A program made the translations under genes and the position numbers. A stretch of 64,000 bases of DNA from DTYU01 sp040756575. Its GTDB lineage: Bacteria > Bacillota > Desulfotomaculia > Desulfotomaculales > Ammonificaceae. Of the stretch, positions 57,984-64,000 are shown one piece after another. The stretch covers positions 62,001-126,000 of the forward strand of contig JBFLYP010000002.1 of the NCBI GenBank assembly GCA_040756575.1, read 5' to 3'. The notes beneath the pieces were generated by a model that was given only the letters and a program-made list of their open reading frames with translations, searched no databases and was not told the origin of the DNA. Each line of letters starts with the position of its first letter. Positions within the stretch are counted from its first letter, which is position 1.

Positions 57984-58460
57984 TCAAGCCCGCTGGCGCA
58001 ACTGCCGGAAGAATCGCTGAACGATCTCCCGGCACTCCTCCTCCAGCACCCCGGCCTTAACCTCAACCTGGTGGTTAAACCGCGGTTCCCGGAGCAGGTT
58101 GACCACGGACCCGGCGGCTCCTGCCTTGGGATCCGCCGCGCCGTAAACAACTTTTTTTACGCGGAACTGCACCATCGCCCCGGCACACATCGGGCACGGC
58201 TCCATCGTGGCGTAAACAACCGCATCTTCGAGGCGCCAGTCGCCGCGCTTCTGCGCCGCATCCCGCAGCGCTATTATCTCGGCGTGCGCAGTGGCATCCT
58301 TCAGGCTCTCCCTCAGGTTGTGGGCGCGGGAAACAACCTCCTCGCCCACCACTACTACCGCACCGACGGGAACCTCCCCCAGGGTGTAGGCCTTCTCCGC
58401 CTCGCGCAGCGCCTCGCGCATAAAAGCATGGTCTTTCGTCAACCCAGGTTGCTCACCCAT
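57984..58460 (-). CDS. tadA: tRNA-specific adenosine deaminase
   Basis: A 158-residue zinc deaminase that converts A34 to inosine in tRNA-Arg(ACG). The motif TAHAEIIAL gives H-A-E and MEPCPMCAGAM gives P-C-x2-C. The tRNA-Arg(ACG) substrate gene is at 58901-58976, in the same cluster. ATG 58460 lacks a strong ribosome binding site; the first 12 residues are polar and less conserved, so a later start is possible. Confidence 0.93.
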   Translation of the reverse strand: MGEQPGLTKDHAFMREALREAEKAYTLGEVPVGAVVVVGEEVVSRAHNLRESLKDATAHAEIIALRDAAQKRGDWRLEDAVVYATMEPCPMCAGAMVQFRVKKVVYGAADPKAGAAGSVVNLLREPRFNHQVEVKAGVLEEECREIVQRFFRQLRQRA

Positions 58461-58539
58461 CCGATTCTGCGCCCGACCGTCAATTATGAATAGAACTGGC
58501 TTTGCCAGTTCGTTCCTCTTTTACAACCCGATTTCGAAT

Positions 58540-58634
58540 TCAAGAGGCATCGCGTCGGATGCAAAAATTTTTGGTAGGAATTCGCCCGTGAATTCCCTCT
58601 GTTTTTCCGACCTCCTGCCTCCTGCTTCCGAAAC
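58540..58634. repeat. Palindrome plus heptamer array
   Basis: A palindrome-like GGAATTCGCCCGTGAATTCC (58571-58590) is followed by CCGACCT, CCTGCCT, CCTGCTT, CCGAAAC (58608-58635), which touches the 3' end of tRNA-Arg(CCT). A left arm (GCGTCGGATGCAAAAATT) is only weakly periodic. Confidence 0.7.
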
Positions 58635-58711
58635 TGGTGCGCCCGGAGGGACTCGAACCCCCGACACGCGGTTTAGGAAACCGCTGCTCTATCCTCCTGA
58701 GCTACGGGCGC
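58635..58711 (-). tRNA. tRNA-Arg (CCT)
   Basis: Acceptor GCGCCCG/CGGGCGC with A73 and encoded CCA, anticodon arm GCGGT-TTCCTAA-ACCGC (anticodon CCT), T-arm CGGGG-GTTCGAG-TCCCT-type. Confidence 0.93.
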
Positions 58712-58900
58712 ATATATCGGTCGCCGGACATCAGTCGTCGGTCGTCGGACTCTCGAAGGAAATCGCCGGGGCGATTTCCCCTTTTTTTATATCGGTTATC
58801 GAACACCAGACGCCGGTCGTCGGACCTTTTTGTAGGAATTCGCTGACGCGAATCCCTCTGCTTTTCCGACCTCCGACCTCCTGCCTCCTGCTTCCGAAAA
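58712..58900. repeat. Two heptamer/palindrome units between tRNA-Arg genes
   Basis: Unit 1: TCGGTCG, CCGGACA, TCAGTCG, TCGGTCG, TCGGACT, then palindrome GGAAATCGCC-GG-GGCGATTTCC (58758-58780). Unit 2: ATCGGTT, ATCGAAC, ACCAGAC, GCCGGTC, GTCGGAC, then AGGAATTCGCTGACGCGAAT, then CCGACCT, CCGACCT, CCTGCCT, CCTGCTT ending at the tRNA CCA end. Confidence 0.72.
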
Positions 58901-58976
58901 TGGCGCGCCCGGAGGGACTCGAACCCCCAACCTACAGATCCGTAGTCTGTCGCTCTATCCATTGAGCCACGGGCGC
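58901..58976 (-). tRNA. tRNA-Arg (ACG)
   Basis: Acceptor GCGCCCG/CGGGCGC with G73 and encoded CCA, D-arm GCTCAATGGATAGAGC, anticodon arm ACAGA-CTACGGA-TCTGT (anticodon ACG, substrate of TadA). Confidence 0.93.
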
Positions 58977-59091
58977 GTAACAGATGTCAGATGCAGGATG
59001 TCGGATGCAAGAATTATTTGGTAGGAACTGGCTATGCCAGTTCCATCCGGTATTCCGACCTCCGACTTCCTGCTTCCTGCTTCCGAATTAA
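58977..59091. repeat. Heptamer/palindrome unit
   Basis: CAGATGT, CAGATGC, AGGATGT, CGGATGC, then the palindrome GGAACTGGC-TAT-GCCAGTTCC (59024-59044), then CCGACCT, CCGACTT, CCTGCTT, CCTGCTT, CCGAATT, ending at the tRNA-Ser CCA end. Confidence 0.75.
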
Positions 59092-59188
59092 TGGCGGAGA
59101 GAGCGGGATTCGAACCCGCGATAGAGGGTTTATGCCCCCTATAGTCGCTTAGCAGGCGACCGCCTTCGACCTGCTCGGCCATCTCTCC
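59092..59188 (-). tRNA. tRNA-Ser (GCT)
   Basis: Class II tRNA. Acceptor GGAGAGA/TCTCTCC, G73, encoded CCA, anticodon arm GTCGC-CTGCTAA-GCGAC (anticodon GCT), long variable arm, T-arm GCGGG-TTCGAAT-CCCGC. Confidence 0.94.
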
Positions 59189-59356
59189 GTATATCGGTCG
59201 TCGGACGTCAGACGTCGGTCGTCGGACTCTCGAAGGAAATAGCCGGGTGATTTCCCCTTTTTATCTCGGTCGTCGGACCTTCTTGTAGGAATTAGCCCAC
59301 GCGAAAGTCCACCCTTGCTCAACGGAACTCTAACGACCGAAGACCGACGACTATTC
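59189..59356. repeat. Heptamer/palindrome unit between tRNA-Ser genes
   Basis: TCGGTCG, TCGGACG, TCAGACG, TCGGTCG, TCGGACT from about 59193, then GGAAATAGCCGGGTGATTTCC (59235-59255), a further TAGGAATTAGCCCACGCG part, and a short TCTAACGACCGAAGACCGAC tail before the tRNA. Confidence 0.7.
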
Positions 59357-59447
59357 TGGCGGAGGGGGTGGGATTCGAACCCACGGAACCCTAACAGGGT
59401 TCAACGATTTTCAAGACCGCCTCCTTAGGCCGCTCGGACACCCCTCC
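59357..59447 (-). tRNA. tRNA-Ser (TGA)
   Basis: Class II tRNA. Acceptor GGAGGGG/CCCCTCC, G73 with encoded CCA, anticodon arm GCGGT-CTTGAAA-ATCGT (anticodon TGA, one G-T pair), long variable arm, T-arm GTGGG-TTCGAAT-CCCAC. With GGA, CGA and GCT it completes the serine set. Confidence 0.93.
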
Positions 59448-59507
59448 AGGTACTATCTACTATAGCATACAGACCGACAGAGTGTCAATGAAGGCTCAAA
59501 AGCATCA

Positions 59508-59909
59508 TTAACAACCGGCTGCAGCGTCTTCCTTCGGACGGCTGTGTTCGCGCAGCCAGGCTGCAACCCGGCGCCAATCGCCCATTCCGTCCGCAACCGC
59601 TGCAGCCAACCCCGGAAGTTCCGGGTTGGCTTTTACCTTAAAGCCAAATCGCTGCAAAAGTAGCAATGCAGCCCCGACTGCCGCCGTATCGTTGCAATCG
59701 TAGAAGGGCTTGCAGGAGATAATGCCGACAAGAAGCACCGCGGCCTTATCGAACGGGGTAGGGTAAACGTCTTGCCCGCGAACCTGGGCAAAGGGGCGGG
59801 CAACCGCACCCCCCAAAAGCGCTGGCGACCTTACCTCGTACCGGCCGCCCGTTTGCTTCGCGATACGGTAATGGAGATAAAGAACCTCTTCGACCCTCAG
59901 AGGCTTCAC
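59508..59909 (-). CDS. Doc-like (Fic/Doc fold) protein with degenerate active site
   Basis: A 133-residue protein. VEEVLYLHYRIAKQTGGRYEVRS is the death-on-curing N-terminus and FDKAAVLLVGIISCKPFYDC with NDTAAVGAALLLL aligns to the Fic/Doc core H-x-F-x-D-x-N-K-R-T-A. Here it reads K-P-F-Y-D-C-N-D-T-A-A: the catalytic His, the Gly and the Lys-Arg pair are all replaced. Fic-type AMP or phosphate transfer therefore looks impossible. The gene overlaps the antitoxin-like gene by 4 nt, the phd-doc order. It may be a dead toxin or have another function. Confidence 0.78.
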   Translation of the reverse strand: MKPLRVEEVLYLHYRIAKQTGGRYEVRSPALLGGAVARPFAQVRGQDVYPTPFDKAAVLLVGIISCKPFYDCNDTAAVGAALLLLQRFGFKVKANPELPGLAAAVADGMGDWRRVAAWLREHSRPKEDAAAGC

Positions 59910-60151
59910 TTTTTCAATTCCCGCAGCACCCCGGCGTACTCGTTGATGAACTCCTCGACCATCCGGGCGAATTCGCCTGTAATATGACCCGTACCGGTTT
60001 CTGCGACCGGTCTGAGGATAATTTCACCTCTTTGCCGGTCGGCCGAGACGGTGAGCTGGTTGCCTTCTCCCAAATCCAACTCCTGCAAAATCTCCTGCGG
60101 CAGGGATACCACGAGGCTGTTTCCGGCGCGGAAGATTTTCCGTACCTCCAT
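59906..60151 (-). CDS. AbrB/MazE-type antitoxin
   Basis: An 81-residue protein. MEVRKIFRAGNSLVVSLPQE with ILQELDLGEGNQL is an AbrB/MazE swapped-hairpin DNA-binding domain, and the C-terminal 35 residues (EFARMVEEFINEYAGVLREL) form a helical toxin-binding tail. ATG 60151 follows GAGGTGGCT. It lies upstream of and overlaps the Doc-like gene, so it should autoregulate the pair. Confidence 0.85.
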   Translation of the reverse strand: MEVRKIFRAGNSLVVSLPQEILQELDLGEGNQLTVSADRQRGEIILRPVAETGTGHITGEFARMVEEFINEYAGVLRELKK

Positions 60152-60248
60152 AGCCACCTCGTTAATACAATATTGACTATCTATACAATTATAACAAGCT
60201 TCGCTTAAGGGGACAAGCGCAGGACATATAATTTTCCTCCGTGCGTTA

Positions 60249-61379
60249 TTAATCAAGTGTTTTCCGGAAACGCAATGCTGCGAGCATCAGGGTGCCGCAG
60301 CCGAAAGCGACCAGGAAGGCAGCCTGTACCGACAAGACGTCGGGTCCTGCGCCCTTCAAGATAATGCCCCGCAACACCTCGAGGAAATACGTGAGCGGGA
60401 TGAAGTTGCCGAGCCAGCGGATCACCGCCGGCATCGCCTCCCTCGGGAAAACAAAACCCGAAAGCAGCACGCTCGGAAGGATGAGTCCCATTGTTGCCTG
60501 CATCGCCTGCAACTGGGTGCGCGTAACCGTGGAAATGAGCAGCCCCAGACCGAGCGCCCCGAGAAGAAAGAATAGCGCAAGCACAGCGAGGAGGAGCACG
60601 TTCCCGGCGACCCCTACACCGAACCAGTAGGTGCCGACTAAAAAGATGACCGATACATCAATGAACGCGATAACCACGTAGGGAATCAGCTTGCCGATTA
60701 CCAGCTCCGCCGGCCGGACCGGCGTCACGATAAGCTGTTCCAGCGTACCCCGTTCCCGCTCCCGCACCAGGGCAAAAGCAGTGAGCATCACGGTGATGTT
60801 TTGCATGATCAGCCCGATCAGCCCGGGGATGAAAAACCGGGCGCTCTCCATGTTTGGGTTATACCATACCCGGGCGCGGAGGTCGACGCCGGCCGGGGGT
60901 AGGATCTTACCGCTTTTGTTTATCGCCGCCAGCTTGAGTCTGCGGGAGTATGCGCCGGCAACAAGCTCTCCGGCCTGCAGCGCCGTGCGGGCGATGGTGG
61001 AATCGCTGCCGTCAATTATGAACTGCACGGGCGCCGCGTCTCCCCTCGCGAGGGTCCGGCTGTAACCGGCGGGTATGACCAGGCTTGCCTTTACCCTCCC
61101 GCCTGTGATAAGCTTTTCGACCTCCCGGCGGGATACCGGGTAGGCGGTGATCTTGAAGTATCCGGACGCCGAAAACGCCGCGATCAGTTCCCGGCTGGCC
61201 CGGGTGCGGTCGCCGTCCAGTACCGCGGTCTTGATCTCGTCAACGTCCATGGTGACGGCGTACCCGAAGAGAAACAGCATCATCACGGGCAGCATAAAGC
61301 TTATGATCAGGCTCGGCCGGTCCCTTTTTATGTGGAGGACCTCCTTCTTAACCACCGCCCACAGCCGCATCAGTCTCAT
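60249..61379 (-). CDS. ABC-2 type export permease
   Basis: A 376-residue permease of the YhhJ/DrrB class. One N-terminal helix (LIISFMLPVMMLFLFGYAVTM), a large extracytoplasmic domain of about 140 residues, then five helices from about 180 (FFIPGLIGLIMQNITVMLTA, and RERERGTLEQLIVTPVRPAE as the conserved cytoplasmic ABC-2 motif). ATG 61379 follows AAAGGTGAAGGG. It is the membrane part of the transporter with the ATPase and HlyD protein upstream. A MITE-like repeat interrupts the gap to the ATPase gene. Confidence 0.92.
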   Translation of the reverse strand: MRLMRLWAVVKKEVLHIKRDRPSLIISFMLPVMMLFLFGYAVTMDVDEIKTAVLDGDRTRASRELIAAFSASGYFKITAYPVSRREVEKLITGGRVKASLVIPAGYSRTLARGDAAPVQFIIDGSDSTIARTALQAGELVAGAYSRRLKLAAINKSGKILPPAGVDLRARVWYNPNMESARFFIPGLIGLIMQNITVMLTAFALVRERERGTLEQLIVTPVRPAELVIGKLIPYVVIAFIDVSVIFLVGTYWFGVGVAGNVLLLAVLALFFLLGALGLGLLISTVTRTQLQAMQATMGLILPSVLLSGFVFPREAMPAVIRWLGNFIPLTYFLEVLRGIILKGAGPDVLSVQAAFLVAFGCGTLMLAALRFRKTLD

Positions 61380-61435
61380 TTTTCCCTTCACCTTTCTTGC
61401 TTCCTGCTCCCGCTTTCATAACTATATACCTTTTC

Positions 61436-61620
61436 ACCGCCAAGGCACCAAGATCGCCAGGATTATTTGCAACTTAACCTATTCAGTTTTGGTTGAACAG
61501 CCGTGCTGTTCGTGATCCCTGAGCTACAAATTAAGTGCGAAAGTTGGATTGGCGACTCTACCTTTCTCTAATGCCCTTGGCGTCTTGGCGGTTCATTTTC
61601 ATCCTTCATCTTTCATCCTT
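61436..61620. repeat. MITE-like element with CCAAGG inverted ends, copy 2
   Basis: Left end ACCGCCAAGGCACCAAGATC (61436-61455) and right end CCTTGGCGTCTTGGCGGT (61575-61592) are inverted. A heptamer array TCATTTT, CATCCTT, CATCTTT, CATCCTT (61593-61620) follows and runs into the stop of the ABC ATPase gene. The ends and the array match copy 1 at 2754-2934. It splits an otherwise tight operon. Confidence 0.78.
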
Positions 61621-62389
61621 AACCTTTTCCTCCTCCCCCCGCCTGCAAAGCCGCCGCCTCAAGGTTCCGGCCCCGGCGCGCCAGTGCAATGAAAACATCC
61701 TCAAGCAGAAGTACCCCCTCGGCCGATTTCAACTCCCCGGGAGCGCCGATGGCCAGGAACCGGCCCCGGTACATGAAGGCCACGCGGTGGCACTGCTCCG
61801 CCTCGTCCATGTAATGAGTCGTCACTAATACCGTGACGCCTTTTGCCGCCAGGCCCCGCAGGATCTCCCAGAACTCGCGCCTCGAGACCGGATCCACCCC
61901 GGCGGTCGGTTCGTCAAGAAAAAGGAGCCGCGGCCGGTGCACCAGTGCACAGGCCAGCGCAACGCGCTGTTTCCAGCCGCCGGAAAGCGTATGGACCAGT
62001 GCCCCTACCCGCTCCCCAAGGCCGGCAGACTCCGCCGCCGAAGCAATCGCTCCCTCCTGCCGGTCAAGCGGGACCGTGTAAATTCCGCTGTAGAACTCTA
62101 AATTCTCTCTTACGGTTAGGTCTTCATAGAGGCTGAACCGCTGAGAGACGTAGCCGATGCTCGCTTTGATGCGCTCCGCCTCGCGGGTTACATCGTATCC
62201 CAGCACCTCCCCGCGCCCGGAGGAGGGCCGGAGGATGCCGCACAGCATCCTGACCGTTGTCGATTTTCCGGAGCCGTTCGGCCCGAGGAGACCGAAGATT
62301 TCTCCTTCTTCTACCTTGAAGCTGATGTTATCTACCGCCACCAGGTCGCCGAAGCGCCGGGTAAGATTTTCAGCCAAAATCGCCGGCAC
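61619..62389 (-). CDS. ABC transporter ATP-binding protein
   Basis: A 256-residue ATPase. Walker A GLLGPNGSGKSTTVRML, Q-loop (GYVSQRFSLYEDL), signature LSGGWKQRVALACAL, Walker B RLLFLDEPTAGVDPVSRREF, and H-loop VTTHYMDEAEQC are all intact. The type is the DrrA/YhiH export ATPase. ATG 62389 shares one base with the HlyD gene stop. It energises the ABC-2 permease. The substrate may be a drug or lipid. Confidence 0.94.
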   Translation of the reverse strand: MPAILAENLTRRFGDLVAVDNISFKVEEGEIFGLLGPNGSGKSTTVRMLCGILRPSSGRGEVLGYDVTREAERIKASIGYVSQRFSLYEDLTVRENLEFYSGIYTVPLDRQEGAIASAAESAGLGERVGALVHTLSGGWKQRVALACALVHRPRLLFLDEPTAGVDPVSRREFWEILRGLAAKGVTVLVTTHYMDEAEQCHRVAFMYRGRFLAIGAPGELKSAEGVLLLEDVFIALARRGRNLEAAALQAGGGGKG

Positions 62390-63426
62390 TATCTCTCCTC
62401 CAGTACCACGTCTGTGGGCATTCCGGGCTTCAGCAGCCCCTCCCCTTTTTCAATCGCCACCTTCACGGCAAAAACGGTCTCCGCCCGCCCCTCACGCGTC
62501 TGAATGTTCCGGGGCGTGAATTCTGCTTCCGGCGAGATGTAAACGACGCGCCCGGGGAACCTCCTGCCGGGGAACGAATCAACACTGATTGCGGCCCGCT
62601 GCCCAAGATAAACACGTCCTATAACCGGCTCGGGGATGAATACCCTCACCCAAAGGTCGTCAAGCCTGGCGAGGGTAAAACCTGCCGTTCCCGGAGTCAC
62701 GGTTTCGCCGACCTCCACCAGACGGCCGGTTACCGTCCCGGCCGCAGGGCATTTGAGTATAGTACGGTCGAGGTTAAGCTGCGCCATGTCCCTCGCCGCC
62801 CGCGCCTGGGCAACAGCGGCTTCAAGGGCGCGGACCGCCTCCGCTGTGGCACCGGCCTTCACAAGGTCGAGCTGCGCCCGCGCTGCCGCGGTTGCAGCTC
62901 TGCGGCCGGCAAGCTGCTCCGCCGCGCTGTCCCGCGCGTCCCGCGCCGCGTCTACCTGCTGCGGCGGAACTGCCTCGTGTTTGCGGAGTTCTTCCAACCG
63001 GGCGAGTTCCCGCTCCGCCGCCGTCAGCGCAACCGCCGCCTGCTCCTCAAGCGCCGCCGCCTGATCTACGGCCGCCTGTGCCGCGCGCACCTGCTGCTCC
63101 CGCGAACCCGCTTTCATCTCCGCTAACCGAGCCTCGGCCTCCGCCAAAGCAGCCTCGGCCTGCCTGAGCTGCAGCCGCGCCCCGGCAGGATCAAGCCGCG
63201 CCAGTACCGACCCCGGGCGCACCCGGTCGCCCTCCGCTGCGTCCACACGCTCCACCCGCCCCGCCGTTTCAAACGCCACGCGTATTTCGGTAGCTTCCAC
63301 ATAGCCGGAAGCCGTAAGACCCTTTTCACCGGCGCGGTACACCGAAAAATAGTAATAAGCACCAAAACCGGCAGCAGCTACCAGGAGCAGAACAAGAACG
63401 ATACCTGCCCTTTTCCTATCGGCCAC
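62389..63426 (-). CDS. HlyD-family secretion/adaptor protein
   Basis: A 345-residue membrane-fusion-type protein. One N-terminal helix (AGIVLVLLLVAAAGFGAYYY), a biotinyl-lipoyl-like domain split by a long Ala/Glu/Arg-rich coiled coil (about residues 85-215, EAALAEAEARLAEMKAG), then a beta-barrel (VRVFIPEPVIGRVYLGQRAA). It resembles YhiI/EmrA-type adaptors of ABC exporters. The start overlaps the TetR gene stop by 11 nt, so the operon is tetR - hlyD - ATPase - permease. Confidence 0.92.
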   Translation of the reverse strand: MADRKRAGIVLVLLLVAAAGFGAYYYFSVYRAGEKGLTASGYVEATEIRVAFETAGRVERVDAAEGDRVRPGSVLARLDPAGARLQLRQAEAALAEAEARLAEMKAGSREQQVRAAQAAVDQAAALEEQAAVALTAAERELARLEELRKHEAVPPQQVDAARDARDSAAEQLAGRRAATAAARAQLDLVKAGATAEAVRALEAAVAQARAARDMAQLNLDRTILKCPAAGTVTGRLVEVGETVTPGTAGFTLARLDDLWVRVFIPEPVIGRVYLGQRAAISVDSFPGRRFPGRVVYISPEAEFTPRNIQTREGRAETVFAVKVAIEKGEGLLKPGMPTDVVLEER

Positions 63427-64000
63427 GTCTTCTCACCCCGTCCAAATATATGGCGATTATGGTATCGAGGACCTCTTCGTCCTCAAAGCGGATATACTTG
63501 TCGCCTCCAAGAAACTCGCTCCATACAACAAAGATGCCAAGCATCCCCATAAGGCAGCGGACCGCAATCTGTGGGTTTAACTCCCGCAGGTTGCCCTGCT
63601 CCTGCTGCTGCCGGAAAAACGCCTCAGCCGTCGCGGTGGCCCTCAGCACAACCTCTTCGACGAACTTATCGCGCAAATCCTCCTGGAAAAGGGACTCCGC
63701 GAAAAAGAGCTTGAAAAGAGGAGCATTCTCCCTGATCAGTTCAAGGCGGTTGTGGAGGATTTCCCTTAAAACCTCCTCGAGGGTTTTGTTTTCCATTCTT
63801 TTCAGAAGGGCGTTCAAAGACTCCATGATGACAGAGGCTATAAGGTTAACAAGCAGCGCCTTCTTGGTTTCGAAGTGCCGGAAAATCGTCCCCTCCGCCA
63901 CTCCGGCCTCGCGGGCGATCTCGGCTGTGGTGCTGCGCTCGTAACCTTTTCTTGCAAAGACCCGGCCGGCCGCTTCGAGGATCTGCCGTCGCCGCTGCTT
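63416..64000 (-). CDS. TetR-family transcriptional regulator (5' end outside window)
   Basis: 194 residues are visible; the gene continues past the right edge. The frame reads RRRQILEAAGRVFARKGYER, then STTAEIAREAGVAEGTIFRH, a complete TetR HTH, then FETKKALLVNL and an all-helical ligand domain. The GTG at 63901 lies inside the HTH and cannot be the true start. It is the first gene of the export operon and probably represses it in the absence of ligand. Confidence 0.9.
   Translation of the reverse strand, partial: KQRRRQILEAAGRVFARKGYERSTTAEIAREAGVAEGTIFRHFETKKALLVNLIASVIMESLNALLKRMENKTLEEVLREILHNRLELIRENAPLFKLFFAESLFQEDLRDKFVEEVVLRATATAEAFFRQQQEQGNLRELNPQIAVRCLMGMLGIFVVWSEFLGGDKYIRFEDEEVLDTIIAIYLDGVRRRGR

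Noticed and set aside
58540..59356. CRISPR array in the tRNA cluster
   Set aside because: Repeats are 7-bp tandem units with no 20-40-bp identical repeats separated by unique spacers, and no cas genes are present.

Overview
The window looks like a chromosomal segment of a spore-forming, anaerobic, moderately high-GC Firmicute of the Desulfotomaculum/Pelotomaculum type (Peptococcaceae sensu lato). The evidence is: sporulation genes (Spo0B-like phosphotransferase, BofA, Spo0M), a four-subunit pyruvate/2-oxoacid:ferredoxin oxidoreductase, a selenocysteine-containing SelD, strong AGGAGG-type ribosome binding sites, and the Gram-positive order SRP RNA - dnaX - ybaB - recR - bofA ... tmk - holB - ricT - rsmI - abrB that normally lies near oriC. 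The species is not assigned.

Layout. (1) 0.3-7.4 kb: small metabolic genes (phosphodiesterase, PAP2 phosphatase, PfkB kinase, HAD hydrolase, formyltransferase-like protein), then a plus-strand set with a FliK-like and a stand-alone FlhB C-domain protein, RNase HI and a NifU-like scaffold. (2) 7.4-11.7 kb: a decaying stretch with broken LysM, TPP-enzyme and glutamate synthase genes around an intact Gfo/Idh/MocA oxidoreductase. (3) 11.9-15.4 kb: a degenerate integrative element in a tRNA-Thr gene, bounded by 96-bp direct repeats; it carries a HEPN-like gene pair, a DUF3467 gene and a nonsense-mutated excisionase, with no integrase. (4) 15.5-24.2 kb: two TauE/SafE-type permeases, four small membrane proteins, two UspA proteins and an NtrC-family two-component system; near-identical sigma-54 -24/-12 sites precede the small-membrane-protein/TauE set and one usp gene. 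(5) 24.5-39 kb: leuS, tRNA-Ala, rsfS, nadD, proA, HIT, proB, obgE, spo0B, apgM, rpmA, rplU, ogt and a Lon-family protease, all on the minus strand. (6) 39-50 kb: selD, a methyl-accepting protein, abrB, rsmI, ricT, holB, tmk, an Orn/Lys/Arg decarboxylase-like protein and porGDAB. (7) 50.7-59.5 kb: bofA, recR, ybaB, dnaX, SRP RNA, spo0M, tadA, an HD protein and a cluster of six tRNAs (four Ser isoacceptors and two Arg). (8) 59.5-64 kb: a Doc-like/AbrB-like toxin-antitoxin pair and a TetR - HlyD - ABC ATPase - ABC permease export operon, with the regulator cut by the window edge.

The most unusual feature is the intergenic DNA. Tandem heptanucleotide arrays (for example units AACGTTG, GAGAAGT, CCGACCT, CTGACTT) recur across the window, several built as purine-rich heptamers - short palindrome (GAATTCGC..GCGAATTC type) - pyrimidine-rich heptamers. 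Some sit inside MITE-like elements whose ends read GCTGCAAAACTTCGCC / GTTTTGCAAC. A second family, about 145 bp and predicted to be highly structured, lies about 25 nt upstream of both rpmA and ricT, with diverged traces upstream of a usp gene and recR. No CRISPR array or rRNA was seen.
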